A stretch of 9,218 bases of DNA from positions 1 through 9,218 of the forward strand of contig USIG01000064.1 in assembly GCA_900554685.1 (NCBI GenBank), in the 5' to 3' direction. A program made the position numbers and the translations under genes. Positions 1 through 7,593 of the stretch are shown here, one piece after another (the first letter of the stretch is position 1; each line of letters starts with the position of its first letter). This DNA is from an uncultured Cryptobacterium sp. (GTDB taxonomy: Bacteria > Actinomycetota > Coriobacteriia > Coriobacteriales > Eggerthellaceae). Below the pieces are notes generated by a model. That model was not told the DNA's origin. It ran no database searches and was given only the letters and a program-made list of their open reading frames with translations.

Positions 1-69
1 GGGGTATGTGTTCGCATGGCACTTATTTATTTGTTGTTAGGGGGAGCTAACGATGAAATCGCTCATTAA
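1..69 (+). CDS. pyrB: Aspartate carbamoyltransferase, C-terminal end only (partial)
   Basis: Frame 1 is open from the first base to a TAA at 67-69 and gives 22 residues that begin GVCVRMALIYLLLGG. This resembles the end of bacterial aspartate carbamoyltransferases, where a 'NGV-x-VRMA-x-LY-x-LL' helix closes the protein. The enzyme condenses carbamoyl phosphate with aspartate to N-carbamoylaspartate, the substrate made for the next gene, pyrC. The position directly before pyrC is the pyrB position in Bacillus-type pyr operons. The reading frame runs 17 nt into pyrC, so the pyrC ribosome-binding site and start codon lie inside pyrB. All catalytic residues are outside the window. The assignment rests on a short peptide plus gene context, so it is likely but not certain. 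Confidence 0.8.
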   Translation, partial: GVCVRMALIYLLLGGANDEIAH

Positions 70-1345
70 AAACGTACGAGTGATAGACCCTTCTCTTTCG
101 CTTGATGAAGTTGCTGACATTTTGATTGATGGTCAAACCATTGCACAGGTTGCCCCTCATATCGAATGTAGTGATGCTGAAGTGTATGACCGAAGCGGTT
201 GTATTGCAGTACCGGGTTTGATTGACATTCACGTTCATCTTCGTGATCCTGGTCAAGAATATAAAGAAACTATTGAAAGCGGAACCGCTGCTGCTGCTCA
301 TGGTGGTTTTACGGGTATTTGCTCTATGCCTAACACTAATCCCACGACCGATAATGCAACGACTATCGATTATGTTCTTGATAAGGCAGCTCAAGCTAGA
401 CATTGTCGCGTATATCCTTCTGGTGCTTGTACGAAAGGGCTGAAGGGTGAGTCGCTCTCTGAAATGGGAGATATGGTTGCTCATGGTGCTGTTGCCTTTA
501 CTGATGATGGGCGAGGAGTCCAGGATGCGGGCATGATGAGACGCGTTATGGATTACGCCAAGATGTTTAACAAAGTGGTTATGAGTCACTGCCAAGATGA
601 AGGTCTTGTTGGTCCTGGTCAAGTAAATGAAGGGGTTGTTTCTACTCGTTTAGGGCTTGCTGGGTGGCCTGCAGCTGGTGAAGAGCTTCAGATCCAGCGC
701 GATATCGCCTTGTCTGAATTGACGGGCTGCCCTATTCATATTCAGCATATTACTTCGGCGCGCGGCGTCGAACTGGTGCGAGAGGGCAAAGCACGAGGTA
801 TTAAGGTTACTTGTGAGGTGACACCGCATCATTTGGTGCTTAATGAAGATGATCTCACCACTACCTACGATACGAATTTAAAGATGAATCCTCCTCTTCG
901 TACCAAAAAGGACAATAAAGCGTTACTTGAGGCACTCAAAGATGGAACGATTGACTGTATTGTGACCGACCATGCTCCTCATGCTGATCATGAAAAAGCA
1001 CGTGAGTTTGAACTTGCTCCCTTTGGTATGACAGGGCTTGAAACCTCACTGGGTGTTGTTCTTACCTATCTTGTTGATCCTGGCCATATTGATTACAACC
1101 AGTTAGTTGAACTGATGGCTATCAAGCCTCGTGAAATCCTTCGTCTTGATCAGGTTGCTCTTCAAAAGGGAAGCGTTGCTGATATCACTGTATTCGATCC
1201 TGAGTGCCGTTGGACTGTTGAAAAGAGCGATATGTACTCTAAATCGCATAATTCAGGCTTCTTGGGTTATGAACTTAAAGGACGTGCGACCGATGTCTTT
1301 GTAGGTGGCACCGTAACTTGTAAGGATGGTGTCGTAGTTGAGTAA
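53..1345 (+). CDS. pyrC: Dihydroorotase (class I, zinc amidohydrolase)
   Basis: This cytosolic enzyme reversibly cyclises N-carbamoyl-L-aspartate to L-dihydroorotate, the third step of UMP synthesis. The 430-residue length is normal for class I bacterial dihydroorotases. The amidohydrolase metal site is intact: DIHVHLRDPG carries H60 and H62 with substrate-binding R64, FTDDG holds D151/D152, MSHC holds H179, IQHIT holds H232, and the catalytic aspartate is D306 in VTDHAPH. The substrate-contacting stretch NLKMNPPLR is at about 275-283. The N- and C-terminal flanks (about 1-55 and 360-430) form the usual beta-sandwich of this superfamily. The ATG at 53 is preceded by GGGGGAG at 40-46 with 6 nt spacing. 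The start lies within the pyrB end and the last 8 nt overlap carA, which suggests coupled translation. No key residue is missing, so it should be active. Confidence 0.97.
   Translation: MKSLIKNVRVIDPSLSLDEVADILIDGQTIAQVAPHIECSDAEVYDRSGCIAVPGLIDIHVHLRDPGQEYKETIESGTAAAAHGGFTGICSMPNTNPTTDNATTIDYVLDKAAQARHCRVYPSGACTKGLKGESLSEMGDMVAHGAVAFTDDGRGVQDAGMMRRVMDYAKMFNKVVMSHCQDEGLVGPGQVNEGVVSTRLGLAGWPAAGEELQIQRDIALSELTGCPIHIQHITSARGVELVREGKARGIKVTCEVTPHHLVLNEDDLTTTYDTNLKMNPPLRTKKDNKALLEALKDGTIDCIVTDHAPHADHEKAREFELAPFGMTGLETSLGVVLTYLVDPGHIDYNQLVELMAIKPREILRLDQVALQKGSVADITVFDPECRWTVEKSDMYSKSHNSGFLGYELKGRATDVFVGGTVTCKDGVVVE
1322..1340 (+). promoter_or_regulatory. Ribosome-binding site and TTG start of carA
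   Basis: AAGGA at 1322-1326 lies 11 nt before the TTG at 1338-1340. No ATG or GTG start is available in this frame near the beginning of the conserved CarA sequence; the nearby ATG at 1375 is out of frame. A second TTG at 1350 has no Shine-Dalgarno-like sequence at a good distance. TTG 1338 is therefore the best start, and it makes carA overlap the end of pyrC by 8 nt. The long spacing and weak start codon suggest that carA translation depends partly on ribosomes finishing pyrC. Confidence 0.6.
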
Positions 1346-2672
1346 GCTTTTGAACAACACCAGTTATTCTCTGCATGGAGCTGCGAAACTGGTTTTAGAG
1401 GATGGTTCTGTTTATGAGGGCTATTCTTGCGGCGCGCCAGGCGAGGTGTTTGGTGAGGTCTGTTTCAATACCTCTCTTGAAGGGTATCTTGAGGTGATTT
1501 CTGATCCTTCTTATGCCGGGCAGATTATTACTATGACCTATCCTCAGATTGGAAACTATGGCGTAAATCGTGATGATCTTCAGGCTGATAACCTTGCTTT
1601 GCGAGGCCTTGTGGTTCATGAGATGTGTTTTACCCCTTCTAATTGGCGAAGTGAGATTTCTTTGCCTGACTTTTTAGAAGAGCAAAAGGTGGTTGCCATT
1701 GGCGGTATAGATACGCGCTCACTTACCACTCACTTAAGGGATCATGGTGCTCAACGTGGTGTCTTGTCGACGATCGATCTTGATACTGATAGCCTCTTGA
1801 AAAAGGTTCGTGCTTCTCAAAGCATCGTTGGCATAAACCTTGCAAAAACGGTTAGCAGAACTGAAATAACCAGCTTTACTGAGCTGCCTGAAAGTCAATC
1901 ATTTGCCCTGGCAGATCCTGAAAAGCCTCGGTATCGTGTTGTTGCGTATGATTGCGGCGTCAAAAAGTCAATTCTTCAAGGTCTTATTCGTGTAGGGTGT
2001 GAACTGACGGTTGTTCCTTGGAATACCCCTGCCAAAACAGTTCTCTCGCTCAATCCCGATGGAGTCTTTTTAAGCAATGGTCCAGGAGACCCTGAGGCGG
2101 TTCGTGAAACATATCTTCAAGTTGAGCAGCTGATCGGCAAGGTCCCTCTGTTTGGTATTTGCTTAGGACACCAGATGATTTCTCTTGCTTCGGGTGGCGA
2201 GATGGAAAAGCTCAAATTCGGCCATCGTGGTGGAAATCAGCCTGTTATGAACTTACGTACCGGTAGAGTTGAAATTACGGCCCAAAATCATGGCTTTGGT
2301 TTGCTGTTCGATTCACTGGGTCCTTTGGTACCAGAGCTTTCTCAAGGCCACAGCCAGCATGTACGCGATTTGCGCTTCTGGTGCGATAACGGCTGTGCTC
2401 CCGTGGTTATGAATGAGAAATTTGGTCGCATTCAGCTTACTCATGTCAACCTCAACGATGGCACGGCTGAGGGCATTGCGTTTCTTGACCAGCCAGTCTT
2501 TTCTGTACAGTATCATCCTGAAGCAAGTCCTGGACCAACTGATGCTCATTATCTCTTTACGGCCTTTACCCGCTTGATGGAGGGAAGGTCAGATTATCTG
2601 GATATAGACATTGCCCACGATCGCCTTGCAGGGTGGAAGTTTGGTGCAACGGAAGGAGAGATTCATGCCTAA
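1338..2672 (+). CDS. carA: Carbamoyl-phosphate synthase small subunit (glutamine amidotransferase), with insertion
   Basis: The small subunit hydrolyses glutamine and passes ammonia to CarB for carbamoyl phosphate synthesis. The N-terminal CPSase domain (about 15-165) has the family signature SLEGYLEVISDPSYAGQI near 46-63. The class I glutamine amidotransferase domain (about 198-415) has SNGPGDP at 246-252, nucleophile C275 in GICLGHQ, and H393 and E395 in QYHPEASPGP, so the catalytic triad is complete. At 444 residues it is about 60 longer than E. coli CarA (382). By eye the excess is about 6 residues at the N terminus, about 34 inserted between NHGF (317-320) and THVNLNDG (368-375), and about 22 at the C terminus. 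The start is a TTG that overlaps pyrC by 8 nt, and the end overlaps carB by 8 nt. The glutaminase function is secure; the role of the insertion is unknown. Confidence 0.95.
   Translation: MSKLLNNTSYSLHGAAKLVLEDGSVYEGYSCGAPGEVFGEVCFNTSLEGYLEVISDPSYAGQIITMTYPQIGNYGVNRDDLQADNLALRGLVVHEMCFTPSNWRSEISLPDFLEEQKVVAIGGIDTRSLTTHLRDHGAQRGVLSTIDLDTDSLLKKVRASQSIVGINLAKTVSRTEITSFTELPESQSFALADPEKPRYRVVAYDCGVKKSILQGLIRVGCELTVVPWNTPAKTVLSLNPDGVFLSNGPGDPEAVRETYLQVEQLIGKVPLFGICLGHQMISLASGGEMEKLKFGHRGGNQPVMNLRTGRVEITAQNHGFGLLFDSLGPLVPELSQGHSQHVRDLRFWCDNGCAPVVMNEKFGRIQLTHVNLNDGTAEGIAFLDQPVFSVQYHPEASPGPTDAHYLFTAFTRLMEGRSDYLDIDIAHDRLAGWKFGATEGEIHA
2651..2667 (+). promoter_or_regulatory. Strong ribosome-binding site that fixes the carB start
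   Basis: GGAAGGAGAG at 2651-2660 sits just before the ATG at 2665-2667, inside the last codons of carA. The carB frame is open further upstream, with a TTG at 2611 that would add 18 residues. However, the protein beginning MPKREDIKRILVIGSGP from the ATG matches the usual CarB N terminus, and no comparable site precedes the TTG. The ATG at 2665 is therefore chosen. Confidence 0.85.
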
Positions 2673-5600
2673 ACGAGAAGATATAAAGCGCATTTTAGTC
2701 ATTGGATCTGGTCCTATTGTTATTGGTCAGGCATGTGAGTTTGACTATTCAGGTGCTCAGGCATGTAAGGTGCTAAAAGAGGATGGCTATGAAGTGGTTT
2801 TGGTGAACTCCAATCCTGCTACCATCATGACCGATCCGCAATTGGTTGATCGTACGTATGTTGAGCCTATCACCAAAGAATTTATTGAAAAGATTATTGA
2901 AAAAGAACGCCCTGATGCACTCTTGCCTACGCTGGGAGGCCAGACTGCTCTGAACGCAGCTGTTGAGCTTGCAAAATCGGGTGTTCTGGATAAGTATGGC
3001 GTTGAAATGATCGGGTGCGATCTTGACGCTATTGAGCGAGGAGAAGATCGTAAACAGTTCAATGAGGCTATGGCTGAAATTGGCCTTGAAGTAGCTCGAA
3101 GTGGATACGCTTACTCGGTTGAAGATGCTCTTGGATTAGCAGAAAGCCTCGGATATCCTCTCGTAATTCGTCCTTCTTTTACTCTGGGTGGTGCTGGTGG
3201 TGGCATTGCTCACACCGAAGAGGAGCTCATCTCTATCGTTTCTCAAGGACTTGATCTTTCTCCCGTTACCGAAGTATTGGTAGAAGAGAGTATTGAGGGT
3301 TGGAAAGAATATGAGATGGAGGTTATGCGCGATAAAGCGGGTAACGGCATTATTATTTGTTCCATTGAAAACTTTGATCCTATGGGTGTTCACACAGGGG
3401 ACTCGATTACGGTAGCTCCCGCTCAAACGCTTTCCGATGTTGAATATCAGCGTATGCGTGTTGCTTCTCTTGCTATCTTGGAAAAGATTGGCGTTGAGAC
3501 CGGTGGATCAAATGTTCAGTTTGCTGTTAATCCTAAAAACGGTCGCTTGATCGTCATTGAGATGAATCCACGCGTTTCACGTTCTTCTGCTCTTGCTTCT
3601 AAAGCAACAGGCTTTCCTATTGCAAAAGCAGCAGCTAAGTTGGCTGTGGGGTATACCCTTGATGAAATTACTAACGATATTACCAAGGCAACCCCTGCCT
3701 GCTTTGAGCCTTCAATTGACTACTGTGTGGTAAAAGTTCCTCGATTCGCCTTTGAAAAGTTCAAGGGCACCGACACTACGCTTTCAACTCGCATGAAGGC
3801 TGTTGGTGAGATCATGGCAATCGGGCGCAGCTTTGAAGAGGCCTTTGGAAAAGCGATGCGCTCTCTTGAAAATGGACGAGCAGGTCTTGGTGCTGATGGT
3901 AAAGACAGCTTTGATGAGGACCATTTCGCAGAACTGGTTGGCCGTCCTACCGAAGATCGTATCTTCTATATTGCCGAAGCATTTCGTCGTGGATGGAGTA
4001 TCGAACAGGTCTTTGAGGCTTCAAAGATTGATAGATGGTTCTTATCTCGCCTTTACGACATCATTTCGGTTGAAAAGGCAGTTGGTAGCTATTCACTTGA
4101 AGAGCTGGATGCACAAGATTTGCTCCAGGCAAAACGATTCGGCCTTTCAGATATTCAAATTGCCTATTTGACCGGCAGCGATGAGCATTCTGTTCGCGCA
4201 CGCCGCAAAGAGCTTGGCGTTGTACCGGTATTCAAGACGGTTGATACCTGTGCTGCTGAATTTGAAAGCCGTACCGAATATCATTACAAGACTTACGAAT
4301 TGGGAGAAAGCGAGATTCGTCCTTCCACTAAAAAGCGTGCCATGATTTTAGGTGCAGGACCTAATCGCATTGGTCAGGGTATTGAATTTGACTATTGCTG
4401 CGTTCATGCAAGCTATGCACTTCATGATGCTGGATATGAAACCATCATGGTTAACTGCAATCCTGAAACTGTTTCTACCGACTATGACACTTCTGATCGC
4501 TTGTATTTTGAGCCTCTCACCTACGAAGATGTTATGGATATCGTTGAAGTAGAGCAGCCTGATGGGGTAGTGGTGACCTTAGGGGGACAAACCCCTCTTA
4601 AGCTTGCTCGAGATCTTGAAGATTCTGGTGTTGTTGTTATGGGAACAAAGCCAGAAGCGATTGACTTGGCAGAGGATCGCGATCGCTTTGCTGAGGTCTT
4701 AGACGAGCTTCATATAACCTATCCTGCTGCTGGTATGGCATCCTCTTTTGAAGAGGCCTGTCAAGTTGCCGATCGTATCGGTTTTCCTTTGCTCGTTCGT
4801 CCTTCCTATGTATTGGGTGGACGCGGTATGGTTATTGCTTATGATGCGCAGTACCTTGAAAAGTATATGGCAGAAGCAGCTCGCATTACCCCTGATCATC
4901 CTGTGTATTTGGACCGCTTCTTGGAAGGCGCTATCGAATGCGATGTTGATGCGCTCTGTGATGGAAAACAGGTATATATCGGTGGTGTTTTGGAACACAT
5001 TGAAGAAGCAGGTGTTCACTCAGGCGACTCTGCTTGTTGTATTCCGCCTTTCACTTTATCTGAATCACAGGTATCGCAGCTTCGATCCATCACGCGTAGA
5101 CTTGCTCTTCGTTTAGGCGTAGTGGGTCTTTTGAATGTGCAGTTTGCGATTAAGGACTCTGTCGTCTACGTTATCGAAGCAAATCCGCGTGCTTCACGTA
5201 CCGTTCCCTTTATTTCAAAGGCCACAGGAGTTCCTCTGGCAAAGCTTGCTGCTCGTATTATGGCGGGCGAGAGCATTGAGAGCTTCAATTTGCCCGATGA
5301 CGAACGTCGTCAATCTCATTTCTGTGTTAAAGAAGCGGTGATGCCGTTTGGTCGTTTCCCTGGCGCTGATGTCGTTTTGGGCCCCGAGATGAAATCTACC
5401 GGCGAGGTAATGGGAATCGCGAACAACTTCCCTGCAGCTTACGCAAAGACGCAGGCCGCAGTTGATATGGAGCTTCCTAAGTCGGGAACATGCTTCCTTT
5501 CGGTATGTGATCGTGATAAGCGTGCGATATTGCCGCTTGCTCGTGATTTGGCTCGAATGGGCTTTACGCTTGTGTGCACCTCGGGCACAGCACGTGCTTT

Positions 5601-5886
5601 AGAGTCGGCAAATATTCCTTGCCAGGAGATTGGTCGCGTCAGTGATCCTGAACCTAATATCTCAACGCTTATCAACGAGGGCAAAATTGATTTGATGATC
5701 AATACTCCGTTTGGACAAGAGACACGATCTGATGGATATGTTCTTCGAACGATGGCGGTACGACAAAACCTTTGCTACGTTACCACGCTTGCAGGTGCCC
5801 AAGCATTTGTTTCTGCAATCGATAACTTACGAGATGACAATCTCCCCATTATTGCCTTGCAGGATTTAGACCAATGGGAGGAGTAG
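2665..5886 (+). CDS. carB: Carbamoyl-phosphate synthase large subunit
   Basis: CarB makes carbamoyl phosphate from bicarbonate, two ATP and ammonia tunnelled from CarA. From the ATG at 2665 the protein is 1073 residues, the same length as E. coli CarB. It shows the duplicated layout: a first synthetase half with VIGSGPIVIGQ near the N terminus, R129 and R169 at the E. coli positions, and RPSFTLGGAGGG; an oligomerisation region at about 400-550; a second half from about 557 with ILGAGPNRIGQG and RPSYVLGGRG (R712); and a C-terminal MGS-like allosteric domain from about 936. In that domain the E. coli UMP-site threonines correspond to T972 and T975, while the site corresponding to E. coli K993 is R991. 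The gene overlaps carA by 8 nt and is 10 nt from pyrK. Being inside a pyr operon, it is likely controlled by uridine nucleotides. No truncation is seen. Confidence 0.97.
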   Translation: MPKREDIKRILVIGSGPIVIGQACEFDYSGAQACKVLKEDGYEVVLVNSNPATIMTDPQLVDRTYVEPITKEFIEKIIEKERPDALLPTLGGQTALNAAVELAKSGVLDKYGVEMIGCDLDAIERGEDRKQFNEAMAEIGLEVARSGYAYSVEDALGLAESLGYPLVIRPSFTLGGAGGGIAHTEEELISIVSQGLDLSPVTEVLVEESIEGWKEYEMEVMRDKAGNGIIICSIENFDPMGVHTGDSITVAPAQTLSDVEYQRMRVASLAILEKIGVETGGSNVQFAVNPKNGRLIVIEMNPRVSRSSALASKATGFPIAKAAAKLAVGYTLDEITNDITKATPACFEPSIDYCVVKVPRFAFEKFKGTDTTLSTRMKAVGEIMAIGRSFEEAFGKAMRSLENGRAGLGADGKDSFDEDHFAELVGRPTEDRIFYIAEAFRRGWSIEQVFEASKIDRWFLSRLYDIISVEKAVGSYSLEELDAQDLLQAKRFGLSDIQIAYLTGSDEHSVRARRKELGVVPVFKTVDTCAAEFESRTEYHYKTYELGESEIRPSTKKRAMILGAGPNRIGQGIEFDYCCVHASYALHDAGYETIMVNCNPETVSTDYDTSDRLYFEPLTYEDVMDIVEVEQPDGVVVTLGGQTPLKLARDLEDSGVVVMGTKPEAIDLAEDRDRFAEVLDELHITYPAAGMASSFEEACQVADRIGFPLLVRPSYVLGGRGMVIAYDAQYLEKYMAEAARITPDHPVYLDRFLEGAIECDVDALCDGKQVYIGGVLEHIEEAGVHSGDSACCIPPFTLSESQVSQLRSITRRLALRLGVVGLLNVQFAIKDSVVYVIEANPRASRTVPFISKATGVPLAKLAARIMAGESIESFNLPDDERRQSHFCVKEAVMPFGRFPGADVVLGPEMKSTGEVMGIANNFPAAYAKTQAAVDMELPKSGTCFLSVCDRDKRAILPLARDLARMGFTLVCTSGTARALESANIPCQEIGRVSDPEPNISTLINEGKIDLMINTPFGQETRSDGYVLRTMAVRQNLCYVTTLAGAQAFVSAIDNLRDDNLPIIALQDLDQWEE

Positions 5887-5896
5887 GGGTTTTGCT

Positions 5897-6679
5897 ATGA
5901 GCGCTCTTTTGGAAAAACCCGGGATTGTGCGCGAAAATAAAGCGCTTACCGAAACGTTGTGGCTGATAAAAATCGAAGTCGATGGCGTGGGAGAACTTCT
6001 TGAACCCGGTCAATTTGTCCATATCCAGCTGCCTGGTATGGAAGGTCATATTTTAAGGCGTCCTTTTTCGGTGTTTTATACCGAAGATGAAAAAAGAGTT
6101 TTAGCTATCTTGTATCAGGTAGTGGGCTTTGGAAGTGCTCATATGACTACGTTACAACCTGGTGCATGTGTGTCGGTTATGGGCCCTATTGGAAGTGGCT
6201 GGAGCATACCGGCTCAATCTCATTCAGCTCTTTTGGTTGCAGGTGGCGTAGGCGGGGCTCCTTTGTATTTGCAGGCCGAAGCTCTTCAGAACGCTGGCAT
6301 TGATGTTGATGTTATTCTGGGGGCTCAAAGCTCTTCTGCGCTCGTGGTAGAGGATACCTATAAAAACCTCTTACAAAAAGAGCTCTACCTTGCTACTGAT
6401 GATGGATCTCGTGGACACCACGGGTTTTGCACTGATTTGGTTCAAGAGCGCCTTGGAGCACACTCTTATGATGTTGTGTATTGCTGTGGCCCTGAGCCAA
6501 TGATGCGTATCGTTTCTGCTCTGTGCCTTGAAAAAGGTATACCAACATTTGTTTCTCTTGAAAAACGTATGGCTTGCGGTATTGGTGCATGCCTTTCCTG
6601 CATCGTAGAAACCACTCAAGGACGTAAGCGCTCTTGTGTTGATGGACCGGTTTTTAATGCTGCGGAGGTGATCTGGTAA
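5897..6679 (+). CDS. pyrK: Dihydroorotate dehydrogenase electron transfer subunit (FAD, [2Fe-2S])
   Basis: PyrK carries electrons from PyrD's FMN to NAD+ through FAD and an iron-sulfur cluster, forming the NAD-linked class 1B dihydroorotate dehydrogenase. The 260 residues show an N-terminal flavodoxin-reductase-type FAD domain with RRPFSVFY at 54-61, then a nucleotide-binding domain with LLVAGGVGGAPLY at about 112-124 and YCCGPEPMM at 195-203. The C-terminal cluster motif is C227-x4-C232-x2-C235-x11-C247, in MACGIGACLSC and later RSCVDG. All four cysteines are present. The ATG at 5897 follows GGGAGGAG at 5876-5883, 10 nt after carB stops. The TAA overlaps the pyrD ATG by one base, as expected for subunits made in equal amounts. 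Confidence 0.96.
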   Translation: MSALLEKPGIVRENKALTETLWLIKIEVDGVGELLEPGQFVHIQLPGMEGHILRRPFSVFYTEDEKRVLAILYQVVGFGSAHMTTLQPGACVSVMGPIGSGWSIPAQSHSALLVAGGVGGAPLYLQAEALQNAGIDVDVILGAQSSSALVVEDTYKNLLQKELYLATDDGSRGHHGFCTDLVQERLGAHSYDVVYCCGPEPMMRIVSALCLEKGIPTFVSLEKRMACGIGACLSCIVETTQGRKRSCVDGPVFNAAEVIW

Positions 6680-6681
6680 TG
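6664..6681 (+). promoter_or_regulatory. Near-ideal ribosome-binding site of pyrD
   Basis: GGAGGTGAT at 6664-6672 is fully complementary to the conserved 3' end of bacterial 16S rRNA and lies 6 nt before the ATG at 6679. It is the strongest such site in the window and selects the ATG at 6679 over the in-frame ATG at 6691. It lies in the last codons of pyrK. Confidence 0.8.
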
Positions 6682-7593
6682 GGTATATCTATGCAGGTTA
6701 ATCTTGGCGGTCTTTTAATGAAAAACCCGGTAACCACTGCTTCGGGAACTTTTGCCTCGGGTCATGAGTACGCCGATTTTGTTGAGGTTGGTGCCTTGGG
6801 GGCCGTTACGACTAAGGGAGTTTCTTTAAACGGATGGGCAGGAAATGACGCTCCCCGTATTGCCGAAACTCCTTCCGGGATGCTCAATTCCATTGGTTTA
6901 CAAAATCCTGGTGTGGAAGTATTAAAGCAGCGAGATCTGCCGTGGCTTCGCCAGCAAAATGCGACGGTTATCGTTAATGTGTCGGGGCACAGCCTTGAAG
7001 AGTACGCGGCAGTAGTCGATGCTCTTGAAGCAAGTGATGATGTTGATGCTTATGAGCTCAATATTTCATGTCCTAATGTTGACTGTGGTGGTATGACGTT
7101 TGGTACCGATCCCGCAATGGCTTCATCAGTTGTGGCGGAGTGTCGTAAACGCACCAACCGCCCTCTTATCGTTAAGCTGACTCCCAATGTTACCGACATT
7201 ACCGAAATCGCTAAGGCAGTTGAATATGCCGGTGCTGATGCGGTTTCTCTTATAAACACTCTTTTGGGTATGGCGATTGATGCTCGCACAAGAAAGCCAC
7301 TTCTTGCTCGTGTCGTTGGAGGGTTGTCGGGTCCGGCGGTTAAGCCTGTTGCGCTTCGTATGGTGTGGCAGGTTCATCAGGCAGTTAAGGTCCCTATTCT
7401 TGGTATGGGTGGCATCACGACAGGTCTTGATGCAGTCGAGTTTATGCTTGCAGGTGCAACGGCGGTGGCGGTAGGTACCGCTAACTTTATGAATCCTCAT
7501 GCCACTATCGAGGTGATTGATGGCATTGAGTCATATTGCAAAGAACAGGGCATCGATGATGTCTGCCAACTGATAGGAGCTCTTGAATGTTAG
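6679..7593 (+). CDS. pyrD: Dihydroorotate dehydrogenase class 1B, catalytic FMN subunit
   Basis: This FMN enzyme oxidises dihydroorotate to orotate and passes electrons to PyrK. The 304-residue TIM barrel has class 1B features: PVTTASGTF at 17-25, K46 in TTKG, the active-site loop ELNISCPNVDCGG with catalytic base C131, K166 in VKLTPN, N193 in LINT, GGLSGPAVKP at 214-223, and the FMN phosphate region with GMGGI (242-246) and AVGTANF (264-270). A cysteine rather than a serine as base separates it from the membrane, quinone-linked class 2 enzyme common in aerobic actinobacteria. The neighbouring pyrK confirms type 1B. It overlaps pyrK by 1 nt and pyrF by 7 nt. Use of NAD+ fits an anaerobic or fermentative host (inference). 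Confidence 0.96.
   Translation: MGISMQVNLGGLLMKNPVTTASGTFASGHEYADFVEVGALGAVTTKGVSLNGWAGNDAPRIAETPSGMLNSIGLQNPGVEVLKQRDLPWLRQQNATVIVNVSGHSLEEYAAVVDALEASDDVDAYELNISCPNVDCGGMTFGTDPAMASSVVAECRKRTNRPLIVKLTPNVTDITEIAKAVEYAGADAVSLINTLLGMAIDARTRKPLLARVVGGLSGPAVKPVALRMVWQVHQAVKVPILGMGGITTGLDAVEFMLAGATAVAVGTANFMNPHATIEVIDGIESYCKEQGIDDVCQLIGALEC

Noticed and set aside
2..40. Frame 2 reading ending at TAG 38-40 as the end of the upstream gene
   Set aside because: Its peptide resembles no pyr protein, whereas frame 1 gives a good aspartate carbamoyltransferase C terminus.
47..622. Antisense open frame of 191 codons opposite pyrC
   Set aside because: It lies entirely across well-conserved pyrC sequence, has no recognisable domain, and its composition is what a reverse reading of a coding gene gives.
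2611..2664. TTG start giving carB an 18-residue N-terminal extension
   Set aside because: The extension does not resemble CarB and has no good ribosome-binding site, while the ATG at 2665 has a strong one and gives the usual N terminus.
3803..4171. Open frame of 122 codons inside carB on the same strand
   Set aside because: It is a shifted frame of intact, conserved carB sequence with no recognisable family features.
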